Of a stretch of DNA of 64,000 nt, positions 28,070 through 40,317 are shown piece by piece (positions within the stretch are counted from its first letter, which is position 1; each line of letters opens with the position of its first letter). The DNA is from Whitmania pigra (lineage: Eukaryota; Annelida; Clitellata; Hirudinida; Haemopidae): positions 1,390,001 to 1,454,000 of the forward strand of contig JAJTWR010000329.1 in assembly GCA_021613335.1 (NCBI GenBank), read 5' to 3'. The translations under genes and the position numbers were made by a program. Under the pieces are notes generated by a model that searched no databases, was not told the origin of the DNA, and saw only the letters and a program-made list of their open reading frames with translations.

Positions 28070-31000
28070 TCAGTGATCTGGCACAAACAATGCAGCTAAA
28101 TTCTGTAGTAGGAATTCCACTAACTGTCCTCTCAACATTAGAGACTGAGCAAGGCTCTCAAAGTCGTGGGATTCTTTTGGCCACAATAGGGTGGGACCGA
28201 AAACTATCGCGAGATTTGTGATCTTCATGCGGTTCTCAGTCGAATGCTCTTCTACTCTAAAAAATGAAAAGCAAAGTAAATTGACATGATTTCGATCGCA
28301 TATATTTTTATTTACTTGAGAAGGTGTCTGAGTAGTTCCCTCAGGGTGTCATAATTTTCTTTGGGAAATTTATCCAGGATAACTTTAATCTCCTCCAGTT
28401 TGTTTTGCCCACCTTTTTAATATGGATTATTTGGATCAGATGTATAAATGTTGTAATTTGAGCTAGTACTCGAATGAGTGTATATCTCTAAATCAGGGAT
28501 CTCCAAAGATTTTCAGAAGGGGAGCGAAGTTCTGACTTTTGAAGTCTTGGTGGGCCAGACATAAAAGAAATTAAATTTACTAAATTGATATTATAAGGAC
28601 ATTTGTTGCGGAGCTATGATGCAAATTCAATTTACCAAAAAGACAATGATTAGTTGTAAGCAGGCTATTTCTGAGGTCTGATGAAGTGCAGAATTGCTAT
28701 CAGAATATCAATAACAATTAACATGGTTTTTTGTTAGTGCTGGTTAATAAGAAATATGAAAATGATGATTTTCTGACAGTTCTAGCCAACTGTGGTTCAA
28801 AGTGAATGGATTTGATAAGTAAGGCATTCAAATGTTCATCAAGAATTTGTGGTCCGTAGTAAGATTTCATGTACTTAATCTTTGAAAAAGACTTCACATC
28901 TTTGAAAAAGTGCCAAAGGCTGAAATAAATTCATGAATGGACTATTATATGTCAGAGAGAAGATGTTCGAGATGTCATTGGATTGCAAATCAATAATTTT
29001 CATTTGAAAGTGGAGAAGCAAGTCTCCAATGCAATGTCAAATAGTTTTTAAAGAACATGCATGGAGATCAGAAAAACAGTCCTGGACCATTTGGCATTGT
29101 GCTTGTCAGAGCTCAGCATTATTTTCTATCATAAACTATTTAGTTTTGGCACAAATTACTTGGCAGATATAAGTAAGTTTTGCTCAGGCTTCAATTGATT
29201 TAATTTTTCCCATATATTCTATTTTTCAAGGAGAGCTCTACGGGCCAGATTAGAGAGCTTAGAGGACCAGATCCAACCCGAGGGCTGTGCTTTGGAGACC
29301 CCTGCTCTAGATAAATGTTACAATGCAGATTCATCCAAGAATGACCTCAATAGCTATAAAAAAATATGACAAATATTTACTGAAAGCATTCAGGAGAGGT
29401 TTATAATGCTCGAATGGGAAGAGAGGTTCACGTAGCTCCCTAAAAAAAAGCTTCAAGGCACCAGTTACCGTATGGATGTCCATGTTTGAAAGATCATATG
29501 GAGCATCTGTGAGATGGAGTTGAAACGTTTACAAGCTTATGTAACATAAACTTTGAAAACAAAGCTGTGAATTTACTTTGATTGACTGCAAATCTGAGCT
29601 TCTGTATTTCAGCAGCATTTCCATTAACCCTGTATATTCCATCAGCTGAAAGTCCTTCATTAAAACAATATTTTTGTAACTTACGACAAAGTTAACTTAG
29701 TTACTACCAAACTGCTTACCATCCCTCTCCACTATCTCAATACAATTGCTAACAAAGGAAGGAATGCTCTTGTTATGTTGTTTGCAAATTGCAGAGAGAA
29801 AGGAACCAAAAATTGGATCTAATGGAATTAATATACAAAGATATAATTAAAGATATGGTCAAGGCTTGTTGTTTGGTCATTAAGACAAAGTACCTTTGTA
29901 TATGCCCCTCTCTCTGAGAGAATCCTGTGTTGGTCGTCTCAAGAGCCAGGATTTTAGTTTTTCTTTCAAAGTTGTTTTCTCTGCAGGTTGGTCCAACACT
30001 ACTGATGAACCTAGAAACAGAAAAGTAATTTATAAAATTTGTTGAAGATTTATTTACAATTATCAACAACAAAGTCATTACCACTTTTCTGTCTTGTCTT
30101 GAGAAGTTCACTTTTATTCAACTCAAGACTTGAACTCTGTTCCTCGTTGATGCTTTTGAATTTTACAAGACCTTCACCTGTAATTTCCTGCCTAGGACCA
30201 CCCTCCTTCAAAATAGTTTTCTTCAGTATATTACATCATCTCAGTAATCATATTAAACTTCTATGGCACATGTATGAAACACAAAATTGTGAGATAACCT
30301 TTTTTGCCACAACTGAAAGGACATCAAACCATTGTTGGGCAACTTCAGTGGAATCACTGTGGAGGAGATATTCGGATCCTGATGACATTATTACCTGAAA
30401 ATGGTTAAATGGAAAATAATTATTTAATTTAAAATAATCAAAAGAGATGAAGTGATGGCTTTGATTCAAAAGCCAAATACCAGAAATAAATGAGAAGCTT
30501 GCATAAAAATCTAAGAGGAAGTTGTAAACAATTCAAAAACAACATATTCACATTGAAACATCAAGTCATAAAATAAATATTCACATCTCCACTTACATGA
30601 ATTAGATTTTGTTTGTTGTTAGACCCTCCTTTCAAAACAAAAGAATTTTGAAGGTCGACAACAAGGTCAGACTTTGCTCTCTACAAAAAGTAAATTATAC
30701 TTAAAAATAAGTACTGTAATGCATTGATTATTAGTTACATTTGAGCTTGATTTCTGATCTTTAAAAAAGTATAAACATGTTCCCTCCAAGACTGCAAATG
30801 CTAAATTCCAATATTTGCTGAAATGAAATTATTTATTCAAATTAAGAAAAACAACATCATTCAAAATGTTGGAATATGTAAAACAACAAGGAATCACTTC
30901 AGTTTTCCTCCGTTATCAGTCAACTTCAATGTTTTCAAGAATCCACATTTTGTCCAATGGCTTTGCTTTATTCAAAAATTTATTTACAAAATAAAAGTCG

Positions 31001-32065
31001 ATTAAAGTGTAATGATCGGAGTTGATGAAATAAAATCTCTTATAATCATGCCTTAACACCACTAAAAAATTAAAAAGACCTCAAAAAGAACATCGCCAAA
31101 TCTAGTTAACAGCATTTGTAACAAACTGCTCTCAGTGGTTAAAGTAACAACCTTGTGAGGAAACAAATCTCCCGAAGTACTTTTTGTTCTGCTATGCACA
31201 AGAGAAGATGGATCCTGTAAAGCAGAGCAATAGGAATATAACTCCGATTTAAATGACATAAATATAAACTCAATCTACTGCAGTATTGGACGAAGAATGC
31301 CTGGGTTTTGGCTCGACACGAGGCAAGATCCACGAAGATTCGCAAGTGCTGGTGTTATAGTAATACACTTGTCCCGATATGTCATCTCTGTACATTTCAT
31401 AACCACTTGGAAATACTTTTAAAGGTACATCTCCAGTGCGTGGCACTGGTATTTTTTTCTTGTTATGTTCTTTGCTCTATAGTTGAGTATTCAATATGCA
31501 TGCATACATTACATAATAGTGAAAACAAATAACACACCTTCCTGTGTGATGATTCCATGATCTCTTTGTCTTGATTGGTCAAAAGTTTATTTGAACTTGT
31601 CTTGGTTTCAAACAATTGAGGCTGATTTTCACAGCTAAGGTTTTCACCACTAGAAAGCATGTTCTGCTTGCTATCAGTTGGGACAGAAGTGGATTCAGTT
31701 GGATTTTTGAGCAGTAGATTGTAAAGCTCTACAAATGATTCCTCCTCAATAGGGGGAGGTGAGAGTGGTTCATCGTCGTGCTCACTCTGCATCCGTTGCA
31801 AAAGGTTTTTCGGTTTATAGGGAGGTTTTGGAGGAGTCAATCTTTTGGCAACGTCCGGATCATTAACAATGCGAAATTGCTCCACATAATGAACTGGTAC
31901 ATAGTAAACATCATCCTTACCAGATTTTTTAACAGCCAGCCACCTTTCGCCTTTCTCTTCGTGAAGAATAAAAAATTCGCCAGATTTCAAATGAATAATT
32001 TCATCGTCTTTACCAGGAATAATGTATTTGAAATCATACAAGAGTTTAACTTCTGTTGAAACCAT
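28070..32065 (-). CDS. Rho GTPase-activating protein with SH3, WW, PH and RhoGAP domains (ARHGAP9/12/27-like)
   Basis: Membrane-targeted GAP that switches off Rho/Rac-type GTPases. Fourteen exons (minus order): 32065..31538, 31476..31279, 31214..31152, 30965..30898, 30817..30739, 30680..30597, 30394..30299, 30205..30082, 30010..29894, 29818..29720, 29654..29577, 29506..29381, 28412..28316, 28256..28070, giving 647 residues. SH3 about 1-66 (LYDF start, VPVHYVEQF end). WW about 198-230; its first Trp is Tyr (SGYEMY) and the second is kept. PH about 264-372. RhoGAP about 440-640, with the arginine finger in GIYRVNGN (Arg 494) and the conserved TNLAIVFGPTLL block. The order equals human ARHGAP9/12/27 with one WW domain. 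A hAT element sits in the intron at 28413..29380. Some small mid-gene exons (PH part) rest on phase and fold logic. Confidence 0.92.
28494..29304 (-). mobile_element. non-autonomous hAT DNA transposon inside a RhoGAP intron
   Basis: 811-bp element with terminal inverted repeats CAGGGATCTCCAAAG and, inverted, CAGGGGTCTCCAAAG (14 of 15 match). It is flanked by 8-bp target duplications CTCTAAAT (28486..28493) and CTCTAGAT (29305..29312), 7 of 8 identical. Inside, the minus strand shows a frame-broken remnant resembling the C-terminal part of hAT transposases of the ZBED5/GTF2IRD2 kind. No open frame is left, so it cannot encode a transposase. The duplication and CAGGG ends are typical of hAT. 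Confidence 0.88.
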
Positions 32066-35000
32066 TCTATACAAATTACACAAATTGCGAATAAAACAAC
32101 AAATGGTAGAAGCGCTCGTCTACATGTTTTTGTTTATAATTTTGAGGTGTTGCTAATTTGATTCTAACAATAAAAGTATGATGATATTATAATATTTTCA
32201 ACTCCATTGTCTTCAACATACATTTCAGATTTCCAGAAAAATGATAAGGATAATGTTTTGAATAAATTAATAAGTCAGTTCGAATAAATGACACATATTC
32301 AAACAGCAATCCAAGACCACTTCAACAGTGATAGCGGCTTTTCTGGAAGATGTTTTATACCATATGTGATTTAACCACTTCTACAATTTGATATTTTTCA
32401 ACGACAATGTTCAACAACAGCCACGCATTGTCTTCCATCATAAGCTTCAATCGTGTATGAGTGGTTATAAAGTCTGATCGAGAGTGTTGGACACTGAACT
32501 TCGTCCTACTTGCATCATCACACACAAACTCCAGGCGCACAACACTAGGAACGTCGGACACAGAACTTCGGCCCACAACTCCGCCAGGCCACAAACGTGC
32601 AGGACAGCAACAGTGACTCAGCGCATAGCAGTGGACTCCTTTGTTTGAAGTCCTAGCGAAAGTCTATTTAAACAACAGCAGGAGACTCTCGTCAGAGTGG
32701 TGGAGTTTCCGTCCTAATCATCTAGTTATGAAATGGACGTTAATAAATAACCAACCAACCAACTCTCGTCAGCTTGGCCGCATCGGCTCTTGTCTCGATG
32801 GGCTCTCGACGCTTGTCTCCGGACTCTATCTCGTGTTTGTTAATAAATCTTTGTTAGTTTTATGTTGCAGTTACGTACGCAACAAGAGACAGGGGCGAAT
32901 CTGAAAAACTTTACCGAAAGGAAGAGAGTGCAATATTTTGTGGAAATTTCAGAAAACGACAAAATCGATGGATTTGAACATTTTAACATTTGAATTTCAT
33001 ACAGATACCACTGCGCCTCATCCTTAAACGAGCTATTCGCGTTGCCAACTTCGAGCGCTTTTGAACTAAACTCGAGCTCTCAAAGAACAGCCTTCGATCT
33101 TCAACGAACCAGATAAGGCTTGGAGATTTGGCAGTCCTCACCATAGAGGAGTACTTGCCGATGGACTGAATTGTGAAAGTGTTATGCAGAAGGAAAAATT
33201 GAAACGTTAAGCCAATGCAATGCCCAACGGAGAGTGGGGCGAAAAGCTCACGAACTCTCCTCGGGCGGCAAACACAGTTGCTACTCCACTGCATAAGGCC
33301 CTCGAAAGATCAGCAGCCAATCATCGGCAAGCTGCATCGGCAAAGTGCAAAAAATAAAAGTGCTGAGAATCGAAAACAAGTACTACACATTGTAGTCTAT
33401 CATTAGAACTAATGAATTATAGACAACAACAAAATTATCTTTGTGGTCAATTAAGACGGTGTCTCAAAAATCCCAACCTGCGAAATACCTTTTGAGTTTG
33501 ACCATAATTGTAACAAATATGAAATATTTGTAATTTATGCTATAATGAATCTGAGTCATCTAGAAATCTTGAGCCAAATAAAACACAAAGTGTTTCATCT
33601 TTGTGCGACCAAATTAAATCATCAATCAAAATAAATTACTATTTAAATCAAACTATTTAAACGCCGTCATAGGTAAGCAGAAGCAGATAAAAATCAATAA
33701 TTATACTATTTAATAAAAGTGCAAGCTTGTACCAGAGCGAGTATGTTAAAAACCTCCACGGCTATTCACTTAGAGTGGGTAAACTTCGGATCCAAATTGG
33801 ATCGAGGGCCAATTTGATCTATGACGGGTGGTAGGCTTTTAAAGTCACGTAAAATGATCGTGATATAAAAAATACCCAAAAAATACGTTTGCAACTTATT
33901 TTATTAACAACTTACAACTCATCAAAAAAGCAATGAAATAAATGCTGATGATTGCAGCAACCATCTTCTTAAAGTATGGACTAAAGCTGCTGACAGCACT
34001 TTTCATGATGACACACATCTTTGTCGTTCGTCCTCAGTTGCACATCAGATATTCCGCTTGGTATCAGTGTGATTTCACGTCTTTATGTTGATCCTCTTTA
34101 CCTCTCATGAGTTGGTGCTACTTATTGAAAAACAATAAGACTGTCTGGCCGTTTCAATTTCTTCAAGGTTATATACAGTTTGTTAGGACACGGGAAATGA
34201 TTTTAGTCTATTAAGGTGTTGGATTTATGAAAATCTATGGAGCGGGAACGTCATGTTGGACCTGAATTTTGGCTAGAAGCTAAATACGGTCATCTCCTCA
34301 AGTTGTTTGATGGTTCCCCTCTCCCTGTTTGAAAAAGTTGAAATGATGCCCCTGCAATGGGGGCTAACAGATGACGTCCCAGGTTCTCAGGGAGTCAGGG
34401 AAAGTTACTTTTTTTTAAAGTTTGTTTCAATTCAGCAACCTCCTTTTAATAAAAAAATCTCAGAATATATTTTGGAAGCGATGACGATGCTTTATTAACA
34501 TCTTATTATATTTTTGTCGCTGCATTCACTACAAAGCAATAAAATGTTGTTATGGTAACAACTTATTAGAATATTTAATAGTCACATGTAGTACACATTT
34601 TTAACATTAAAGTGTGTTTATGTTTTTAAATAATTTTAAAATTGATGCACTTGTTGTACTTGGAAAGCCACAGTTAGCATGTATAGACAGCCTATTCCTG
34701 ATCGTTTACGATTTAATACACACAACTCATCAAATTTCGAATTTTGTTACTAAGGTAATCAGTAAGATATTTTGTATAATTTCCTTTTTCTAACTGACTT
34801 TACAACACCTTCATCTCAGCAATTCCTTTTTCTTATGCTTTGTATGAAGCTCTTAATAAACAGCAAGAATATATCTGCCAAAGTTGCATGTGTCTTTTGA
34901 TGCACGTCAGAAGATCTTAAGAGTGAAAATACTTTTAACTTTGCAATGGGCAGAGATGGACATGGACATTAACAATGACAAACAAATCATAGACAAAAAA

Positions 35001-37484
35001 ATGCTGGAGAGAACTAAAAATTATTATAGCGAATGATGTTTTAATATGGCTTAATCGTTATTATTTAGATGATTCCAATCTTGTGAGGAATTTCTAGAAT
35101 CTATGATGTCTGCTTTTAACCTCTGGTGAACCCAGGCTTTTTCCCGCTCAGAGTTACGACGTTGGGAGCTTTAGGCAGGACTGCATTAAAATAGCTTAAT
35201 AAAAAAGTCTAATTATCTAGTTACGAGAGAGGCATTACTTTAGATCATGTAATCAATTAATACGATTAATTTATACATTTGAATCTAATGTTGGAGATTT
35301 AAAACCAAAATCTTCTTTTCGTGAATTAAAAATAAATTTTGCATTTAAATAATTCTGGGATATAAAGAGATTTTATTCACTTTCAGAAAATTCTAGAATT
35401 ACTGGAGTAATCCAGATTAGCTCGCGAATTTTTAGTAAGCCGTTTAATCTGCTTAACTGAAATTACATAAGTCATTGATTTTATTGACATTTCAAATCTT
35501 CTTAAAATTTGTCAAATATTATTATTCAACAAAACGTAATGTTTCGCAATGCAAGAAACTAGTTAAAAATATGTTGATGACTAAAAATATTTTCTATCTT
35601 CCAGTTCGTTATCTTTTTCTTCCGGAGATGTGGAATTTTCAGTGAGCTGAAAACATTAAAAATGTATTTCGTCATTAAAGGATTTTATGTAAGAAATGGA
35701 TTTAAAATAGGATCTCATTCTTAAATTAACATCTATCTGAAAAATCTAAGAAAACCACAATCTTATTTAAGCTGTTCTCTATTAAGTCTTTTAGATTTAA
35801 TAAAAACTAATAAAATAAATTATATATAATATGTTAATAGAATAAAGTGAATTAATAAAGTAATACATAATTTGTTAAATAGACAAATTTGATTGGGCCT
35901 TCTTAAATAATTTGTTTAGGCATATATTTCGTATCAATAGCCATAACGGCCCTACGTTAGGTCAATTTGGTAATGAAAAAGCAAAAACAAACAACAGTAA
36001 ATCATTGCCTTTGTTAATGGGATCTTTAATTTTGTTTTACCCGCAGCGTTACAATTATTAGGATTAAGTTTCAGATATCCAAATTAATCAGAATAAAATC
36101 AGATTTCAAAATTATTCAAAGTAATTAGATCTCTAAATTACCCTGAATAAATTTCAGATGTCGGAATAGTTCTTTGGTACGACTCATTAATTGCTAAATG
36201 TTTTTATAAACATTGTTTACACATCAAATAAAGAACGTTATAACTGTCATCTCGTGTGACGTATGGTGATTACGCGACATCCTAATAAACTTTGACTTTT
36301 AGCCGCTTACCAAATTTGCTGCATTCAGAGCGGGAGCTTCCTTAATCACTTGGAAGTGAAATGGATGCTAATTTTTATCACCAAAGCCTTGGTAATTTGC
36401 AGTGGTTCTTAATTCATCGAGTCTTGTGCTTTGTAGTGAGGATGTAAAATTGTAACTAGCGCAATTTAAATCGGATTAAAAACTTTAACTTTTTCGGCCA
36501 CAGTATTTAACACGTCAGGGAAAATTAATTAAATGGGATTCCGATTCTGTTATGGCGCTTGGTTTTTAATTCTTGCTTATGTAGCAAATGGTTATAAATC
36601 TCGAACTCAAATTGCACGTTCATAAAAGTTGCAAAAATGCTACTATCATGAGGAAGAGATGATTACTTTGCGTGATAAGCTGACATTATTGTCTTCAAAA
36701 ATCATTTGTCTGAATCTCCATTAAAGTAATTAGTTCGCAATTTGTTCCTCTACGAAACGGTTTCCACGCACAGGAGAGAGTTTTAACGCCTTAGGAATTG
36801 TACGAAATTTGTTTTTAATTCGAACAAATTATCTGTTCAAAAATCATGTCACGGAATTAAAAGCGTTATGGTCGCCTCATGCAATTACTGCTCAAAATGC
36901 TTTAAAATTGCGAGATATTTGCCAAGAGCGCTTCATGGCGCTTTCTCCGACCTTTGTGTTTGAAAGCCAATTAATCAGTTTGGCTAAGTTTTAAAATTCA
37001 GACTGCGAAATAAGTTTATGGTGCCATTCAAATGCAAGCGTGAATTGTAACATGTTTTCGCCAGTCAAATTGCATTTTCGACGTTTAAGTTTTGTTTCTC
37101 AACGAAGTGTGCTTTAGTTTTAGTTTAAGTTTTAATTTTATTTTTTGTTTTTATTTTTATTTTTTGTTTTTATCTAAGAAAAGCGCGTTGAAAACCCATC
37201 AAATGTCTCCAGTGTTCCAGGGTTGCATTTCAGGATTTTTCATTAACTTTAAAATATTTAATTTACGGAAATAATTTACGTTTTTAAAATATCGATGTTT
37301 AATAAATAATAATCTGCTTTGTCATTGGAGACCTAAACTAATGTTCAAACTATACATTATTTATTTAATTGTTGAAAGCTTACGAAAACAAATGCTTGAA
37401 ATCGATTGTAAATGATTATTCAAATGAAATCAGTGCATTGTTGGTTTATGCGGTTAATAGGTATTCCCAGTAAATTACAAATAT
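32066..37484. other. gene-poor AT-rich region with repeat debris
   Basis: No supportable coding exon. A GC-richer block at about 32400..33370 stands out by composition, with TATA-like and AATAAA-like motifs that recall a solo LTR, but no paired copy is in the window. A dispersed repeat fragment lies at 34262..34365. A T-rich run is at 37130..37175. The rest appears to be ordinary intergenic DNA. Confidence 0.5.
34262..34365 (+). repeat. dispersed repeat fragment, copy 1
   Basis: Shares TGAATTTTGGCTAGAA, then GTCATCTCCTC, a GGTT-CCC segment and TGAAAAAG-TTGAAATGATG with 59450..59540 in the same order and spacing. Probably the end of a DNA-transposon family; class not fixed. Confidence 0.5.
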
Positions 37485-40317
37485 TTACATAAATTGATTA
37501 TTGTAAATAAAATTCTCACAATCTCTCCAGCAAATGTAAGGCAGTCTTCTTCCGCTTCGAGTTCTTCGGAAACAAAATCCCTGCCAACGACCTCTCTTCT
37601 CCAACGACCCTCGCAGTTTTTTGACAGAATCAGTGGAGAATAAACTGTCGTCAACCTCGTAATCACCATCGTCCTCTCTGCCCGTTTCTCCTTCTTGGTA
37701 GCTATCTTGGTCAACAGAAAATGGATCTTTTGGATCTAGGGTTCCATCATCTAAATTCTGAAAAGCAGTAACGTTTTCGAGGATCAATAGATTTCCGTAA
37801 GAATTGCTTGCAACGTGTTTGCTCAGGCTTGATACTTCACGTACATGAACATGTACATGTAGTATTGAAACTCGCGACTGATATTAAATTTGCAACAACA
37901 AAAATACGTCAAACTAATTTATTCTTTAAGCTAAAAATACACACAAGATCTATCGACTTCTGGTAATGATTGAAAGAAAAACTTGTAGCAAAAGTCATCA
38001 AAAGCCGAAATGGAAATTTTCAAGAGGTGACGTCACTGACCATCTTAGAAACATCAAGAAACACTTCGGTTGATGGATGAGACCGTTAAAGAGCAACATA
38101 AAATTTGGCAGAAGATTATCAATAACAGCTTTATTAATTCTTTCGAAATGCCATCACTATGTAAACTTTAAAATGGTTTTTGCATAATTTGTACAAAGAG
38201 GTTGCACATTATTTTCCAAATGTTGAAATAATACATCCTTAAGTCGGCATATTGTTTAGATAAAGAGGCCGTTTGACTGCCGCTATTATTGAAAATGTAT
38301 CATCCTCTTAACTTCCTGGTAACTTTCTCGAAGGAATTAAAAGCTTCACCCTTAAATACTTCTTTTTGGCTCCAAATCCATGGTGTGCTCAGAGCTAGAA
38401 CGATGCCGATTGCTAGTTCTCCGAACGCGTATTTCGATTCTTTCATTTTTAAATGAAATAACTGCACAATTTTCAACTACCGCTGAAGGTGACGAATAGC
38501 TTCTTGAGTGATGCTCTCAAGTTGAAATATCCAATACGATCTTGTCTTTTAAAAGAAATAAATAAAAATATTTATGTTACCTACATACCAAGACCTGCGA
38601 CGCAACTCAATTCAATATTGTTTGATAGTTTTAAGCGATTTATCGATAACGGTTATCGATATTTAATAGTTTTTAATTTTTTTTTACCGGCAACGCTACT
38701 TTAAACTCCAGGGCAGATATCCACCTCACAAGATGAAGTCAGAAGTCGTTTTTAGCGAGAGCGATTTACCATGCAGATTATTGCTGAGGCATAGAGTCTG
38801 GATTAACTCAATCCATCCATTCAGACTAAGTTGAGTTCATCTTTTAGTTTCAGGGCAATCTTTCGGCTTTAATTAATCTGTTGGAACGATTTGTTGGCGT
38901 TAGTTTTAATCTTTGAGAGTAATTGTTCTTGGAAGACAGGGCAGTTAATAAATAGATGATGTGCTCCAAGTACAGTTGGTCTCATGAATTTTTAGTTTCT
39001 TGTATTATGTTCTGTATTGCGCAAGTAATGCATTAATTATATTGTTATCTGGTCTATTTGCTAAATAATAGTAGCGCTTCCTATGTTGTAAATCATTGCA
39101 AGTTAATGTTGCTTAAAGTTTTCATGTTGCATGGAGCAAATGAATCGGTCATTTGTTTTGTTTAGTCTTTGTTCAAATTTCGCTTGCTGTCACAACTGTT
39201 GTGTTTATTTAAATGTTTACATTTTATGGGCCTGATTAATTTGAATTAAAATGATCTTTTTCTAGTAGAAAGCTTACTTCACCCAGAGCATTTGTAATCA
39301 ATTTTGAGCACAAATAATGGCATCCGCAGGTAAAGCAATTCTGTCGAAGAGCTTTGTTTGTGTTGCACATCTCAATGAAAACCGAGTACCTCTCAATCAT
39401 AACATCGCGATGCCCCAGGATGGCAATTCATTTAATTTGGGACACAATACTTATATGCCCTGTTTCCATCACCCCTCTGTTCACAAAGACAAGATCGGCA
39501 ACGTTTAGGCTGTTGTTGTTAACCAACCTGAATGAAATTCTTGAGTTTCAATCTTTCCAGACGTTTCTCCACGTCCCTCATCTTGAGGTAGTGTTCCAAC
39601 CTCCTCAGACTCGAATCATCGAGATCGCTATATCCAAAATCTTGCAGCCCGTCGTAGACCTGTAGGACGAAAAATTGTAATGAATTATGTCTTCAGAGCT
39701 AAAAAAAAAGGGATTTCGTTGAATTGTTCGCTTGAAGTTTGTGCTTTCTTCAAAAAAGCTTATTTCGAATGTCCTAAAATATTTACGAAACATTTCACAA
39801 GTTGTTGCAGTTGAAAGATGATTGAAAAGCAGACACGATTTATTTGTCGAGTAAAATTTTAATGTAGAAAATAGGAATTAAAATAATTATTTATCTTGAC
39901 TTATTATAAAATCCATAAGAGCTTTAAATAAAAGTAAAAATAAAAATATTAAAATTCTGATTAAATATTGTAAAGATTTAAATTTAAGGATTTAATCTTA
40001 ACTGAATGTCTCTTATATGAGATCTGCACTCAATTTCTTATAATGCCATCGCAAAACACGCATTTATGATCTTTTTTGAAGTTTGCCTTTTTTCATTACT
40101 TGCTTTTATGTTAATTTGTTTTGCAAATCGATTGAGAAATGTAGGTCATTTTATGATTGCTTTTGAATAATTAAAGTTTACTGTGACATTTTACATTTGG
40201 ACCTTAACCTTCACTTACCGATGTCTTTCTAGATTGCCTCAGAGATTCAGCAGTGCAAGATTGACAACAAGCCACGAGGAGAACCAAAAGAAGACTTAAC
40301 TTTCTGGTCCTAATCAT
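37485..40317 (-). CDS. secreted prohormone-like precursor with three C-terminal cysteines
   Basis: Not recognised as a known family. Three exons (minus order): 40317..40219, 39660..39529, 37757..37485; 167 residues, phase 0 at both introns (558 and 1771 bases), good GT-AG sites. Residues 1-22 form a signal peptide: basic start MIRTRK, a Leu/Val-rich core, then CQSCTA. Residues 34-77 are predicted strongly helical and charged, with MRDVEKRLERLKLKNF. An acidic stretch (80-115) follows, then dibasic sites KK (123-124) and KR (131-132). The final segment begins GRWQGFCFRRTRSGRR and has cysteines at 139, 153 and 157, with internal RR sites. This acidic-spacer, dibasic, Cys-containing layout is that of neuropeptide or peptide-hormone precursors. 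An odd number of cysteines leaves the disulfide pattern open. Function is inferred from layout only. Confidence 0.6.

Noticed and set aside
38860..38975. Minus-strand words like HHLFINCPVFQEQLL, reminiscent of the C-terminal end of some LINE proteins.
   Set aside because: Too short and without RT sequence beside it; chance similarity is likely, so it was not listed as an element.
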